Source: Trichocoleus desertorum NBK24
GTDB taxonomy: Bacteria > Cyanobacteriota > Cyanobacteriia > FACHB-46
Direction: 5' to 3'
Length of the DNA: 64,000 nucleotides
NCBI RefSeq assembly: GCF_030409055.1
Contig: NZ_CP116619.1
Location: 4,233,628-4,297,627 of the forward strand
Below the pieces are notes generated by a model. The model was not told where the DNA came from. It ran no database searches and saw only the letters and a program-made list of their open reading frames with translations. Positions 8,079-18,437 of this stretch are shown here, in pieces (position 1 is the first letter of the stretch; each line of letters opens with the position of its first letter). The position numbers and the translations under genes are program-made.

Positions 8079-10550
8079 ATGCTGGAGCAGCAAGTACAGC
8101 CCGTGCCAATATTGCAAGCAGATGCTCATCACGTCACATCTGAGCCCCCTGCTTGGTTTGTTCAGGCTGTGCAGCAGCAGGCTATAGGTCTCCCTGGCCA
8201 TTATGTAGCTCAGTTATTGTGGCAGCGGGGAATTCAAGACCCAGAGCAACTTGCTGGTTTTTTGCACCCACAGTTTTATCAGCCAGCCAGCCCGTTTGAG
8301 TTTGGTCAGGAGATGCAATGGGCTGTTGAGCGCCTCCAGCAAGCACATAACCAGAATGAAGTTGTAGCAATTTGGGGAGATTTTGACGCGGATGGCATTA
8401 CAGCCACAGCCGTACTTTGGGATGGGCTTGGCCAATTTTTTAGTCAGGGCGATCGCCTACTTTACTACATCCCCAATCGCTTGATTGAGTCTCATGGTCT
8501 GTCTCAACAGGGACTCGATCGCTTAGCCGCTCAAGGTTGTCAGTTAGTAGTTACTTGCGATACGGGTAGCACCAATCTGGCCGAAATCAAGTACGCCCAA
8601 AATTTAGGCATGGATGTGATTGTCACCGATCACCATACTCTGCCGCCAGAACGCCCTGATGCGACAGCAATTATCAACCCTCGCTATTTGCTGCCAACTC
8701 ATCCTTTAGCTCATCTTTCTGGGGTGGCTGTTGCCTACAAACTGGTGGAAGCCCTCTACCAAACTTGGCATGAAGTCCCGCAACAACCGCTCACACATCT
8801 ACTGGATTTGGTCGCCATTGGCCTGATTGCTGATCTGGTTCAGCTTACCGGAGATTGTCGGTATCTAGCCCAGCAAGGGATTGAGCAATTGCAGCAGCAT
8901 CTAATTAATCATGAGGCGGGAGTCAAACCAACTCGACCGGGGATTGCTCGTTTGTTGGAGCTGTGCAAAAAAACAGGCGATCGCCCCACGGATATTTCTT
9001 TTGGATTGGGTCCTCGAATTAATGCAGTCAGTCGGATTCAAGGCGATGCCCATTTTTGTGTGGAATTGCTCACTAGTCGGGACGAACAGCGCTGTCGGCA
9101 GTTGGCCGAAGAAACAGAGCTAGCCAATATTCGCCGCAAAGCTCTACAGCGAGAAGTGACCCACCAGGTCAAAGACAGACTGGCTCAGCTAGATCTCTCA
9201 ACTACCAGCGTTATTGTCCTAGTTGATACTCAATGGCCCATTGGGGTCTTAGGCCTAGTCGCGGGACAAATCGCTCAAGAATATGGTCGCCCTACAATTT
9301 TGCTCAACGCTGATTCGCTAGATCTGGATTTGACGACACCCAACTCAACCAGCGAGACGCGATCGCCCGCTTCAGCTTTGGCTAGAGGATCGGCGCGATC
9401 GGTGAATCAAATTGATCTTTACCAGCTCGTACAAGAGCAAGCCTACTTACTTCATAGCTTTGGGGGGCATCCCTTTGCAGCAGGGCTGAGCCTACCAGTT
9501 GCTAATATTCCCCTGTTTACTGAAGCCGTTAATCGCCAACTACGACAGCAAAACTGCGGCACCCCTGCTTCGACTTCTGCCAATCAAGCTGATCTAGTGG
9601 TCACAGTGGCGGAGTTAGGCAAAACTCTATTCCGCGAACTTAAGCTGCTAGAACCCTGTGGTATGGGAAATCCTGTTCCCAAGCTCCTCATCCAAGATTG
9701 CTGGTTTGAGCGGTCTTGGCACCGCAACATCCAAGATTGGCAAGGTCGAAAAGTTCAGTACATCAAAACAGAATTTGCCCTGCGCGATCATTCGACTACG
9801 TTTGGCTTTCCGGGAGTTTGGTGGGGGCACTACAAAGAAGAACTTCCCTCAGGACGCTGTGACGTGGTTGTAGAACTGGATTTCAATACCTACGAAAATC
9901 GTCAACGTGGCAAAAAACCACACTACGAAATTCGGCTGTTAGAGGTGTTTCCGGTCAGCGAAGCAACGTTACTGAACCAACTCCCTCACCCTGTGGATTG
10001 GCTCATCGATTGGCGGGGAGAACCTGAACCCTTTACACCAGACACACAGACATTGTGGATAAACCAATGCCCAGCGAGTTGGGGAGAATTACAAGCTTGG
10101 TTTCGTCGAGCGATTCAAGCAGGACAGCGATTGGCGATCGCTTATCCACCTCCGAACCTGATTGCTCCTACCCAAATTTGGCAGCAGTTGATCGGCATTG
10201 CTAAATATCTCAGCCGTACGGGTCGTTCTGCCACTCGCAACCAGTTGCATGAAAAACTGGGGATCGGCGATCGCTCGTTGCAATTGGGCTTTCAAGCGTT
10301 GCAGTGTCTCGGCTTTGCTGTCACCTATGCTGAGCAGGGATTCCAAGTGGAGTTTCAAGCGAAAGCTGACCCTACATCTGTAGAGATGCAATTAACGGAA
10401 GCGGTGCAGCAATTCTTGGGAGTTGTTCAAGAAGAGCAGTTTCGTCGCCAATATTTTTATCGAGTGCCCTTGTCAACGCTAGAAGCAGTAGCTCAGCAAA
10501 CAATGTTGCTGCAATCTCACCGCTCACCTGAGGCACATGTAGCTGAATAG
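8079..10550 (+). CDS. recJ: Single-stranded-DNA-specific exonuclease RecJ
   Basis: An 823-residue DHH-family 5'-3' exonuclease acting in recombinational and mismatch repair. The metal-binding motifs are clear: IWGDFDADGITA near residue 100 and VIVTDHHTLPP near 184, with LGPRINAVSRI further on. The DHHA1 domain ends with the SFGGHPFAAGLSLP motif near 462. An OB-fold region follows. The C-terminal ~150 residues extend beyond the E. coli enzyme and include a winged-helix-like stretch (~705-765), as in other cyanobacterial RecJ proteins. The ATG at 8079 lies ~50 bases after the HlyD stop; the two genes are functionally unrelated. Confidence 0.95.
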   Translation: MLEQQVQPVPILQADAHHVTSEPPAWFVQAVQQQAIGLPGHYVAQLLWQRGIQDPEQLAGFLHPQFYQPASPFEFGQEMQWAVERLQQAHNQNEVVAIWGDFDADGITATAVLWDGLGQFFSQGDRLLYYIPNRLIESHGLSQQGLDRLAAQGCQLVVTCDTGSTNLAEIKYAQNLGMDVIVTDHHTLPPERPDATAIINPRYLLPTHPLAHLSGVAVAYKLVEALYQTWHEVPQQPLTHLLDLVAIGLIADLVQLTGDCRYLAQQGIEQLQQHLINHEAGVKPTRPGIARLLELCKKTGDRPTDISFGLGPRINAVSRIQGDAHFCVELLTSRDEQRCRQLAEETELANIRRKALQREVTHQVKDRLAQLDLSTTSVIVLVDTQWPIGVLGLVAGQIAQEYGRPTILLNADSLDLDLTTPNSTSETRSPASALARGSARSVNQIDLYQLVQEQAYLLHSFGGHPFAAGLSLPVANIPLFTEAVNRQLRQQNCGTPASTSANQADLVVTVAELGKTLFRELKLLEPCGMGNPVPKLLIQDCWFERSWHRNIQDWQGRKVQYIKTEFALRDHSTTFGFPGVWWGHYKEELPSGRCDVVVELDFNTYENRQRGKKPHYEIRLLEVFPVSEATLLNQLPHPVDWLIDWRGEPEPFTPDTQTLWINQCPASWGELQAWFRRAIQAGQRLAIAYPPPNLIAPTQIWQQLIGIAKYLSRTGRSATRNQLHEKLGIGDRSLQLGFQALQCLGFAVTYAEQGFQVEFQAKADPTSVEMQLTEAVQQFLGVVQEEQFRRQYFYRVPLSTLEAVAQQTMLLQSHRSPEAHVAE

Positions 10551-10595
10551 TCTTGGCTGTCATTGAGGTGAGTGTTCAGAGACTGGCCTAAAAAT

Positions 10596-11294
10596 CTACT
10601 GAACTTTCCCTTGATGCTCACATTCAAATCCTCGCTGTTGCCATTCCTGAATGTTGACTTCGCTCAGGGGAATCACATCAGTGCACTTGGGAGTATAAAC
10701 CTGGCTGACTGCCGCCCAGACTAAACTCCGCGCTACATCTAGGCCAGTCTTGATCCAAGACTCACGATTACCAGGAACGCCTTCTTCTTTGACAAGATCT
10801 GGCTCTACCCAAATGCCATGTGCTCCCAATAAAATCTGTGCCATCCACTTGGCTCTAGGGAGATGGGTGGGAGAAGTGACCAGCTTGGCTTTGTGTACCT
10901 GCCACTGTCGTAACAGTGGAATGTTGAAGTAGAAATTACCGAATGTAGAATCGGCACACTTTTCTAACCAAACTTGCCTGATGGGGGCTTGAGCACGTTG
11001 AAAAATAAGCCAGATGCAAGGATCTTGAGAGCCTTGAGAAATCAGAATCGGGGTTTCGGGATGTTGTTTCGCGAGTTCAGTCACATAAATTTCACGGCGG
11101 ATACTACCCCCGAGCACGAAAACAGCATCAACTGGCCCCAAAGCTGCCGATCGCAACGCTATCGTATTAATCAGGAGCCATAGACCTAATAGTAGGCCGA
11201 TTCCCCAAAGTCCAAGTTTGACAGGACGGCTCCAAACCTTAGCTACCGAATTTTTCCTGTATGAATGCTGGCGACGCTTACCTTTCAGCTTCAT
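10596..11294 (-). CDS. YdcF/SanA-family (DUF218) membrane-anchored protein
   Basis: A 232-residue protein with a basic N-terminus, one membrane helix (~29-48, rich in Gly and Leu) and a DUF218 domain. The family motif AVFVLGGSIRREIYVTELAK starts right after the helix, and conserved polar positions recur through the segment TSPTHLPRAKWMAQI. DUF218 proteins (YdcF, SanA, ElyC) are linked to envelope and peptidoglycan precursor homeostasis, but the reaction is unknown. It converges with recJ, with 45 bases between the stops, and is otherwise isolated. Confidence 0.85.
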   Translation of the reverse strand: MKLKGKRRQHSYRKNSVAKVWSRPVKLGLWGIGLLLGLWLLINTIALRSAALGPVDAVFVLGGSIRREIYVTELAKQHPETPILISQGSQDPCIWLIFQRAQAPIRQVWLEKCADSTFGNFYFNIPLLRQWQVHKAKLVTSPTHLPRAKWMAQILLGAHGIWVEPDLVKEEGVPGNRESWIKTGLDVARSLVWAAVSQVYTPKCTDVIPLSEVNIQEWQQRGFECEHQGKVQ

Positions 11295-11795
11295 GGCTAG
11301 TGGGGATAATCTCCAATCAACTCAATAGATCAAATCTGCACTGAATGGCTTAAAACAACACGCTAACTGTTGAATAATTCACCGCAACTTTACTGACTCT
11401 TAAAACTTGAACCTCGTGCTATTCTGCGGGCAACACTATCATGATTCTTAGCTATATCTGACTCTTCTGCTTGATCTAACGACTATGAGTTACGATTGCT
11501 GCATCCCCTAGCAAACTTTGGTTTTAGCTAATTCTCTCTAGCATGGACACTGACTAAACTGGCACATGTTCAGCATGCTTTACCTCGTTAGTCTGGGTAT
11601 GTTGAAGATAATTGTCTCAGGGGTCGTCCAACCTTTTGACAGTTTCGCGCATGAGGAGTTGTTGCTGAAGCTAGGGACCCAGTAAGCCCCCTAGAATTCA
11701 CCGTGGTGCATTTTCCGGTTTTGTGTCCGAAGGCTGTTTATATAAAAGCCTTATTGCTAAGCCACTGATACTTAAACGATTTGAGCCAACTTCCA
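11295..11795. other. Divergent intergenic region between the YdcF-family and protease genes
   Basis: About 500 bases without a gene. It must hold the promoters of both divergent neighbours. I see no tRNA, riboswitch or strong hairpin. Only very short open frames occur, none with a recognisable product. Confidence 0.5.
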
Positions 11796-13154
11796 ATGAA
11801 CCAGTCCCCCAGACATTCCCATCTGCTCCAAGTTGCTCTTTGTGGCGGGGCGATCGCTACTGCTGCTACCCTCACGTTATTTGGTCCTGGTCTTAGTCGC
11901 TCAGTCCGAGCTGCTCTGCAAGATAGTCCCAAAACGGTTTTGGATGAAGCTTGGCAGATTGTGAATCGCGATTATGTGGATGGTACGTTTAACCAAAAAG
12001 ACTGGCAGGCAGTCCGACAGAGTTTGCTTGGCAAAAACTATAGTTCTCGCGAGGAAGCTTATGCAGCGCTACGCAAATCCTTGGAGCAACTCAACGATCC
12101 TTACACCCGCTTTCTAGACCCCAAGCAATACCAGGCGTTAAATAGCCAAACTTCGGGAGAACTCTCTGGCGTTGGGATTCGCTTAGAGCTCAACGAGAAG
12201 ACTAAAACTTTGACAGTGGTAGAGCCGATTGAAAACTCTCCTGCTTTGAAGTCAGGGATTCAAGCGGGCGATCGCATTTTGGCAATCAACGGCAAGCCCA
12301 CCAAAGGAATGACCGTAGAGGATGCTTCTAATCTGATTCGGGGAGACGTTGGTACTAAAGTTACCCTACGCATTGAGCGCGATACTAAGTCTGCTTTTGA
12401 TGTGCCTTTGCAACGGGCTCGGATTGAGCTACCCACGGTACGCTACAGCCTGCGCCAAGAAGGCTCGAAGCGAGTTGGCTATATTCGCTTGAATGAGTTT
12501 AGTGCTCACGCTCCAGAGCAAATGCGGCGAGCTATTCAAGACCTGACAGGCCAAAAAGTAGATGCCTTTGTGCTCGACTTGCGGAGTAACCCTGGTGGTT
12601 TATTGCAAGCTAGTATTGACATTTCTCGGATGTGGATGGACTCCGGCTCAATTGTCCGCACCGTGAATCGTAAAGGTGAAAACGAAGAATTGGCCGCCAA
12701 TCGCACCGCCCTCACCAAGTTACCGCTCGCCGTTTTGGTAGATGGTAATTCCGCTAGCTCCAGTGAGATCGTAACTGGTGCTCTCAAAGACAACGGACGT
12801 GCCACTGTAATAGGTAGCCAAACTTTTGGTAAAGCTCTAGTACAGTCTGTTCACTCTTTGTCCGATGGTTCTGGGCTGGCTGTGACCATTGCCCACTACT
12901 ACACTCCTGATGGGACTGATATTAGCCAGAAGGGAATTACACCTGACGTCAAGATTGACTTAACGGATGCTCAACGTCAGCAGTTAGTGTCTAATCCAAA
13001 GATGATTGGTACTAAGGATGATCCCCAGTATCTACGAGCCCTGAATGTGCTAGAAGCAGAGTTTGCCAAGGTCAAGCAACCTACCGCTGCTCAGCGTCAG
13101 AGCCGCAATACCTGTTTACTCCCAGGATTTGCTTGTCGGTCTAATGCCCAATAG
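11796..13154 (+). CDS. C-terminal processing peptidase (S41 family)
   Basis: About 452 residues from the ATG at 11796; the in-frame TTG at 11781 is a poorer start. A signal sequence (~10-35) directs it to the thylakoid lumen or periplasm. A PDZ domain follows (~115-195), with GVGIRLELNE and SGIQAGDRILAINGKPTKGM. The catalytic dyad is visible: Ser ~321 in DGNSASSSEIV and Lys ~346 in TFGKALVQS, 25 residues apart as in the family. Cyanobacteria have three paralogues, CtpA, CtpB and CtpC. CtpA trims the D1 precursor of photosystem II. I cannot decide by eye which this is; overall length and the C-terminal tail lean toward CtpB. It is followed by a shared bidirectional hairpin. Confidence 0.92.
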   Translation: MNQSPRHSHLLQVALCGGAIATAATLTLFGPGLSRSVRAALQDSPKTVLDEAWQIVNRDYVDGTFNQKDWQAVRQSLLGKNYSSREEAYAALRKSLEQLNDPYTRFLDPKQYQALNSQTSGELSGVGIRLELNEKTKTLTVVEPIENSPALKSGIQAGDRILAINGKPTKGMTVEDASNLIRGDVGTKVTLRIERDTKSAFDVPLQRARIELPTVRYSLRQEGSKRVGYIRLNEFSAHAPEQMRRAIQDLTGQKVDAFVLDLRSNPGGLLQASIDISRMWMDSGSIVRTVNRKGENEELAANRTALTKLPLAVLVDGNSASSSEIVTGALKDNGRATVIGSQTFGKALVQSVHSLSDGSGLAVTIAHYYTPDGTDISQKGITPDVKIDLTDAQRQQLVSNPKMIGTKDDPQYLRALNVLEAEFAKVKQPTAAQRQSRNTCLLPGFACRSNAQ

Positions 13155-13188
13155 ACTGCTCAATCACTACACATCAAGCTCTTAAAGC

Positions 13189-13214
13189 TAAGCGCTTCCT
13201 CAGGGGAGCGCTTA
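13189..13214. terminator. Hairpin between convergent protease and moaB genes
   Basis: TAAGCGCT at 13189-13196 pairs with AGCGCTTA at 13207-13214. Further T·G, C-G and C-G pairs leave a 4-base loop (TCAG), giving a stem of about 11 bp. No T-tract follows on the plus strand. The position between two converging genes fits a bidirectional terminator. Confidence 0.6.
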
Positions 13215-13242
13215 CTTGCTAAATAGGGCATGGGTCATGCGT

Positions 13243-13752
13243 TTAAGGCTTTAACTGTATTTGGCTCGCTAGATGTACGAGTTCTGGCAGAATCAGCTTT
13301 TCCATCGCGAGGGTAACTGCATTAGTGGAGCCTGGAACGGAGAAAATTAGCTTGTTTTGGTAGACTCCTGCTACTGCCCTAGAGGCGATCGCCCGTGAGC
13401 CAATTTCTTGATAGCTGAGCCAGCGAAATAGCTCTCCAAACCCCGGCAGGGTTTTCTCTAATAGCTTTTCAATTGCATCATAGGTTGTGTCCCTCGGAGC
13501 AATCCCAGTGCCGCCATTAACAATCACTGCATCTAGATCGACTCGTTGACTCAGGGCTTGGATTTGCGCCTGAATTTGGGCAGGTTCGTCTGGGACGATG
13601 GTGTACTCATGGACCTGATGCCCTGCGGTCGAAAGTAATTGCTGAATTGCCTGACCACTGCGATCGCTCTCAAAAGATCGAGTATCACTAACCGTAATCA
13701 CAGCGCAACTTACGACAATATTTGCTGAATCAGGATGCGGCTGGTGAGTCAT
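13243..13752 (-). CDS. moaB: Molybdenum cofactor biosynthesis protein MoaB/MogA family
   Basis: A 169-residue MoCF-biosynthesis-domain protein, the family that adenylylates molybdopterin before metal insertion. The signature segments are present: [10 protein letters not shown] at the N-terminus, [20 protein letters not shown] (the pterin-binding loop) and the segment [18 protein letters not shown] near the end. Length is normal for the family. No other molybdopterin genes are adjacent. MoaB and MogA cannot be separated confidently from sequence alone. Confidence 0.9.
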   Translation of the reverse strand: MTHQPHPDSANIVVSCAVITVSDTRSFESDRSGQAIQQLLSTAGHQVHEYTIVPDEPAQIQAQIQALSQRVDLDAVIVNGGTGIAPRDTTYDAIEKLLEKTLPGFGELFRWLSYQEIGSRAIASRAVAGVYQNKLIFSVPGSTNAVTLAMEKLILPELVHLASQIQLKP

Positions 13753-13890
13753 GAAATGCTTTATCAGCTTGGCTAAAGGGTAGATTGCCCTCGATCCTTA
13801 TGAGCGAGCAAAATCTTTGACGGTTCAGGATGAGGGCAGGCTATGAGACGCTCTTGGTAACAAGCAACTTGTTAACCAGAAATAAACTAG

Positions 13891-14226
13891 CTAAGACTTA
13901 CTGAATCCTAGATCGTTCTCTTCTGAGTAGCGTTCCATGAATCGCATAAAGCGCTCCCACTCTTCGGTAGACTGCATGTAATAAAAAGCTTCCAGTGCTT
14001 CTGGTTGGCCATTGACGAACTTAGCTTTTACTTCACGTGTGGAGATTTCGCCTTCTTCGTCGATCAGGTACATCCCTGTAATGGCATCAGTGTTGCTAGC
14101 ACTTAAAGCCTTAGGCCGCTCAAAGTAGAAGGTTGCAGTACCATTGCTGCCGTCGCGAGAACGAGTGACACGAACGTCAGGAACTGCATCTTCGGTAATA
14201 CCTCTGGAAAATTGGATTTCAGCCAT
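13891..14226 (-). CDS. psb28: Photosystem II assembly protein Psb28
   Basis: A 111-residue soluble protein of the Psb28 family. The segments [31 protein letters not shown] and [12 protein letters not shown] are characteristic, and the length matches. Psb28 binds assembly intermediates of photosystem II (the RC47 complex) at the cytoplasmic side and alters the acceptor side during biogenesis and repair. It stands alone here, between moaB and the SLH protein on the same strand, with about 140-160 bases on each side. Confidence 0.95.
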   Translation of the reverse strand: MAEIQFSRGITEDAVPDVRVTRSRDGSNGTATFYFERPKALSASNTDAITGMYLIDEEGEISTREVKAKFVNGQPEALEAFYYMQSTEEWERFMRFMERYSEENDLGFSKS

Positions 14227-14389
14227 GTCTTTAGAATTAAATCTTAAATGGACAGTTAACTATTCTTAATCATATAGATCAGTTGCTCTAAATCAAAACT
14301 CGTTAGAGGACGGGGATCGGTGGTAAAGAAAAAGGGATAGTTGTGCTGAATAGCTGTAAGCCCACGCAACACAACTTTGCAGGTATCGC

Positions 14390-16603
14390 CTAGGCAGAAA
14401 CGATGTAAGGAGAGCTAATGGCAGGCGATCGCCCCGCATTCACCAAAGCCTGATAAACCATAGCGGTTACTTCAGCCCGAGTCGTTTCTCGATTTGGGTT
14501 CAGCTGCCCCACTGTCGGGAAGTTCACTACCATTCGTCGTTTTGTGGCTGTGGCTACGGCACCTCGGGCAAAAGGTGGAATTGAGCCTTGATCACTATAG
14601 ATCCCCAACACGGTTTCATCACCACTTCCTAAGTTCAGACCGTTGACTAGGGAAACGAGGACTTGAACGCGCAATACGTTGTCAGTCGGCCGGAACGTGT
14701 TATCTGGAAACCCAGAAAGGAACCCACCCCGGTAAGCTTGCTGGATCGCATTAGCGGCCCAAAAATCTGCGGCCACATCACTAAAAGTAGTAGCAGTTCG
14801 GATCGCAGGCGGATTTAATGCTTTGACTAACAAAGCTGCGTATTGCGCCCGATTCATCTTTGCGTCTGGTTTAAAGGAACCATCTTCAAAGCCGCTAATT
14901 AACCCTTGACCTCCTAAGGCACGAATAAAATCTGCTGCCCAGTGACCTTGAATGTCTGTAAAGGAGGGTGTGGCTTGATCTGGGTTAACGATAAAGTTAG
15001 AGGCGATCGCAGGCGCTTCCCCACGTGCTACCAGTGCTTGATAGATCAAGGCAGCAACTTCCGCTCGGTTGATGTCTCGCATGGGTTCTAGTTGACTGAC
15101 CTGTGGTTGATTCACCACCATGCGGCGTTGAGTTGCTGTAGCCACTTCATCTGTGGCATAGCTAGGAATCTGAGCTCGATCGCTATAGACCAGCAAAATA
15201 TTTGTGTTGCCGCCTGTGAAGCCTAAACCACTAGTCAAAGACACGATCGCCTGAACGCGAGTTAAGTTTTGGTCAGGGCGGAAGGTATTGTCTGGAAACC
15301 CAGAAACGAAGCCCATTTGAGCTGCCTTCTGAATTGCTGCCCGTCCCCAGAAATCAGCCGGAACATCAGTAAAATTAGTTGCCTCTTTTTTGTTGGGTAG
15401 ATTAAAAGCTTTAGCGATCGCGGCAGCATATTGTGCTCTAGTGATGTTGGCTCCGGGTTTAAAGGTGCCATCAGGAAAACCGCTAATGATGCCACGACTC
15501 ACTAACCCACGAATAAAGCTCTCTGCCCAATGACCTGTAATGTCAGTCAATCCGGTAGGAGTTGGTGTGGGTGTTGGCGTGGGAACTGGCGTGGGAGTCG
15601 GAACGGGCGTTGGGGTAGGCGTTGGTGTTGGGGTAGGCGTGGGAACTGGTGTGGGAGTTGGAACTGGTGTGGGAGTTGGGGTAGGCGTGGGAACAGGCGT
15701 TGGGGTGGGAGTGGGAACCTCGCTAGCGACGAAGTTGATCAGACCTTGAACACGGGTAGGGTTGAGTTGGTTGCCGACAGAAATTAGGGTGGTTTTGGTC
15801 GCATTGTTTAGATCAAACGCCCCATTGTCCCTAAAGATGTTGCCACCTGGGTCTTGGCTTTTGCCCAAATCTGGCAAAGAAGTATTCGTAATGACCAGAC
15901 CGTCGCTAGTATTTTTCTCAACCACGTTGCTGCGTAGTACGGGGTTAGCTTGACCCGATAGAACCACCCCAGAACGATTTTCAAAAATTCTGTTATCCGC
16001 GACTAGGGGAGCCGCATTGTCTCCAATGGCAATGCCGTAGCCTGTCTTTTGGCAAACGTTGCGACGGATTTCGCCTTTAGCATTTCGGACAATAGAGATA
16101 CCACTAGCAGCATTTTGAGAGAATATGTTGTCTATAATCACCGGATTAGCTGTCCCGGTGGCAAAAACCCCTTCGCGACCACAGTTAGTCAAGGTGCTGT
16201 TAGCCACAGTAGGCGCGGTTGACTCCACCCAAATAGCGGTGCCACGCTGGGCTCGGTTGGTGACAGTGACCCCTCGCAGTTGAGCGCTATTTTCTAGGCG
16301 TAGGGTGATATTTTGCCGTGCAAAGGTAGGGCTAATGTATTCACCGCTGCCTTCAATCAGTACACCACTACCCTTATTACTCTCATTACCGACCACAGTT
16401 ACACCCGCCGGAACCGTCAGCGGAAAAGCCTCCCCGCCAGCAGCATTGTAGGTGCCTGCTACTAGCTGAATGGTGGTGCCTGAACGGGCTTGCTGTAAGG
16501 CTCGCGTTAGGGTTTTAAGAGGAGCAGCTTGACTCCCATTGGCAGCATCATTACCTGCCGCAGGATTTACATACAGGATGGAGCCAGAAGCAGATTGAAC
16601 CAT
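14390..16603 (-). CDS. DUF1565 beta-helix protein with two SLH triplets
   Basis: About 737 residues from the ATG at 16603. A longer open frame upstream overlaps the divergent PRC-barrel gene and is unlikely to be coding. Residues ~1-270 form a DUF1565/pectate-lyase-like right-handed beta-helix, with the opening [20 protein letters not shown] and many regular Asn/Ile repeats. A Pro-Thr-rich linker follows (~290-350). The rest is six SLH modules in two similar blocks of three; each block has modules ending in [21 protein letters not shown] and an RRMVVN segment. SLH domains normally tether proteins to peptidoglycan-linked polymers. No standard signal peptide is visible at this start, a point also seen in related cyanobacterial proteins. 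Function is unknown; surface attachment is inferred. Confidence 0.85.
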   Translation of the reverse strand: MVQSASGSILYVNPAAGNDAANGSQAAPLKTLTRALQQARSGTTIQLVAGTYNAAGGEAFPLTVPAGVTVVGNESNKGSGVLIEGSGEYISPTFARQNITLRLENSAQLRGVTVTNRAQRGTAIWVESTAPTVANSTLTNCGREGVFATGTANPVIIDNIFSQNAASGISIVRNAKGEIRRNVCQKTGYGIAIGDNAAPLVADNRIFENRSGVVLSGQANPVLRSNVVEKNTSDGLVITNTSLPDLGKSQDPGGNIFRDNGAFDLNNATKTTLISVGNQLNPTRVQGLINFVASEVPTPTPTPVPTPTPTPTPVPTPTPVPTPTPTPTPTPTPVPTPTPVPTPTPTPTPTGLTDITGHWAESFIRGLVSRGIISGFPDGTFKPGANITRAQYAAAIAKAFNLPNKKEATNFTDVPADFWGRAAIQKAAQMGFVSGFPDNTFRPDQNLTRVQAIVSLTSGLGFTGGNTNILLVYSDRAQIPSYATDEVATATQRRMVVNQPQVSQLEPMRDINRAEVAALIYQALVARGEAPAIASNFIVNPDQATPSFTDIQGHWAADFIRALGGQGLISGFEDGSFKPDAKMNRAQYAALLVKALNPPAIRTATTFSDVAADFWAANAIQQAYRGGFLSGFPDNTFRPTDNVLRVQVLVSLVNGLNLGSGDETVLGIYSDQGSIPPFARGAVATATKRRMVVNFPTVGQLNPNRETTRAEVTAMVYQALVNAGRSPAISSPYIVSA
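15546..15717. repeat. Hexanucleotide minisatellite encoding the Pro-Thr linker
   Basis: Degenerate tandem units of GGTGTG, GGCGTG, GGAGTT and related hexamers run through this stretch. On the minus strand they encode Pro-Thr and Pro-Val repeats that link the beta-helix to the SLH modules. Such repeats slip in replication, so the linker length probably varies between strains. It is a coding repeat, not a CRISPR array. Confidence 0.9.
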
Positions 16604-16835
16604 GACTATGCACCTATCCGCAATATTTAAAGCACTACCCATAGAGCTACAAGGCGTGCAAGTCGATTTTAGGGGCAGTTCTTCATCTTGATAGAGAGTG
16701 GCTGGCACCTCAGAACTTTTGAAGCTAAGCGATTTGCACTCAAGCCTATAGCGGCTGGGATTCACAGCGATTCTTAAGAGTTTCTGAATCCAGAGGCTAT
16801 ACTGCTGGGAAAGCGCATCTATTTTTGAGGTCTCT

Positions 16836-17804
16836 ATGGCTTCTCCACAGGCGATCGCCCGACAAGGCGAACTACTCAACCGATTGGTACTAGACCGAGA
16901 CACTGCTGAAGAACTGGGTCGAGTTGATCAAATTTGGATGGTGCCAGAGCTGCACCGAGTCATGGGGATTATTTGTACAACAGGGTTTTTGAAGGGTAAA
17001 AAACAAATGTTTACCCTGTTGCAAATCGAGGCATTTGGTACCGATAGCATTGTTGTGAATTCGAGTCACACCAGCGTAAATCCAGAGGAGATCAAACCAA
17101 TTGATTCCTTGATTGGCCGCGAAGTTTGGAGCGATGCTGGCAATAAAATTGGCAAGCTAACCGATTATTTATTTGACCCTACAACTGGAGAAATTACTCA
17201 GTATCTATTTGTCTCGCGAGGCTGGAGCAGCTTGACCGATGGCAGCTATTTATTACAGCCAACCATGATCCTAGGCTTGGGGAGCAAGCGGGTGATGATC
17301 TCCAATAATGCGGCTCAGGAGATCTCGATTTACACCGAAGGCCTCAAACATAAGGTCGCTAAGGTTAGTAGCTTTTTACAGTCAGATTACGCACAGACAA
17401 AGCAAGATGTGAAATCTTGGCTGGGAGGGATTCAAGCCATAACTAGCCAAGCTAAAGAACAATTTCAAACCTTGAGTGTTCAGGCTAAAGAACAAGCTCA
17501 GATAGTGGGTGGACAGCTTAAAGACACAACCCAAACTCTCGCTGAGCAGGCCCAAGAGAAAAGTCAGACGCTTAAAGAGACTCTCAAAGAGCGAGCACAA
17601 TTGTTAGGTGAACAGGTTAAAGACACAACCCAAGCCCTAACAGAAGAAGCCAAAGCTAATGCAGGCGATCGTGCTGAACCGCGCCCTGAACCAGAAGTAA
17701 GGGTTTCTCCAAACTCGGATAGCCCTGTAGCGCAACCCACTCAGACGGCTGAAGTGATTGTGGATGTTAGTCCTGACGAACCTTCAGAATCTACATCTCA
17801 GTAG
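16836..17804 (+). CDS. PRC-barrel protein with amphipathic helical tail
   Basis: A 322-residue protein. Two PRC-barrel-like beta domains occupy ~10-80 and ~90-165 (the second near [20 protein letters not shown]). From ~180 to 280 there are long Ala/Gln/Lys/Glu helices with 11-residue periodicity (repeated [35 protein letters not shown]), like apolipoprotein or LEA helices that lie on membranes. An acidic, Pro-rich tail ends the protein. PRC barrels occur in RimM and photosynthetic reaction centre H subunits; the family is cyanobacterial and uncharacterised. It is first in a plus-strand run with four further genes. Confidence 0.8.
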   Translation: MASPQAIARQGELLNRLVLDRDTAEELGRVDQIWMVPELHRVMGIICTTGFLKGKKQMFTLLQIEAFGTDSIVVNSSHTSVNPEEIKPIDSLIGREVWSDAGNKIGKLTDYLFDPTTGEITQYLFVSRGWSSLTDGSYLLQPTMILGLGSKRVMISNNAAQEISIYTEGLKHKVAKVSSFLQSDYAQTKQDVKSWLGGIQAITSQAKEQFQTLSVQAKEQAQIVGGQLKDTTQTLAEQAQEKSQTLKETLKERAQLLGEQVKDTTQALTEEAKANAGDRAEPRPEPEVRVSPNSDSPVAQPTQTAEVIVDVSPDEPSESTSQ

Positions 17805-17903
17805 ACAGCTTGTGGCCCGGACAGGATGCCCATGCCTGAGTGAGATGCTGTAGCGCTAATGACCATGTAACTATGGAGGCATTGCGGGGTAGGAGGTGTG
17901 GCA

Positions 17904-18236
17904 ATGGTGGTGACCGTAGTAATCATTAATCTCTTGATTAGTGGCTTTTGTCTCTTTGCTGCTTGGCAGATTTGGAAATTGCGTCGCACCCTAGCTCAAG
18001 TCGCCAATACTTTAACCGCCTGTGAGCGCAGTACGCATAAAGTCTTGTATGGTGCGCCAACCGGAATTTTGCAAGGGAAGAAAGGTGCGAATTTGCTGCG
18101 TCAGCAATACCAAACACTAGAGTTGCAGTTGCAAAAAGTGCAGCAAGTGTTGGGGCTGATTAGTTTGGGCCAAGGAGTTTGGCGTAAACAGGTGAGGCGA
18201 TCGCAACGACCGAGAACCGTGAAAAAGCGTTTTTAG
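17904..18236 (+). CDS. Small membrane-anchored conserved hypothetical protein
   Basis: 110 residues from the ATG at 17904, which has a strong AGGAGG site at 17891-17896. The GTG at 17898 is too close to that site. One N-terminal membrane helix (~3-22) is followed by a basic, helical cytoplasmic part that contains KGANLLRQQYQTLELQLQ and ends in Arg/Lys-rich residues. I do not recognise a named domain. It lies between the PRC-barrel and YtxH genes in the same direction. Confidence 0.75.
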   Translation: MVVTVVIINLLISGFCLFAAWQIWKLRRTLAQVANTLTACERSTHKVLYGAPTGILQGKKGANLLRQQYQTLELQLQKVQQVLGLISLGQGVWRKQVRRSQRPRTVKKRF

Positions 18237-18437
18237 CGGATACCAAAACCATGAGATAGATTAATGTGTAGTGACAGTGAAGCATAGAACGCTGATTTGA
18301 GTGCTTGGGTGCAAAAATTGATGCAGCTTCTAGAGAACCAATCCAGTAAAATCGGGGCGGTTCCACCTCATAAACGAGCAGGTGGCATCCAATCGAGTTA
18401 AATTAATCAGCTAGTTATTGAAGGTAGAAGCCAGACA

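Noticed and set aside
15546-15717. Possible CRISPR-like repeat array
   Set aside because: Units are 6 bases, contiguous and coding; there are no spacers or cas genes.
15540-15787. Plus-strand frames made of Gly-Val and Trp-Arg-Gly repeats
   Set aside because: They are shadows of the Pro-Thr minisatellite of the minus-strand SLH protein.
16604-16903. N-terminal extension of the SLH/DUF1565 protein
   Set aside because: It overlaps the divergent PRC-barrel gene and adds no conserved sequence before the DUF1565 start.
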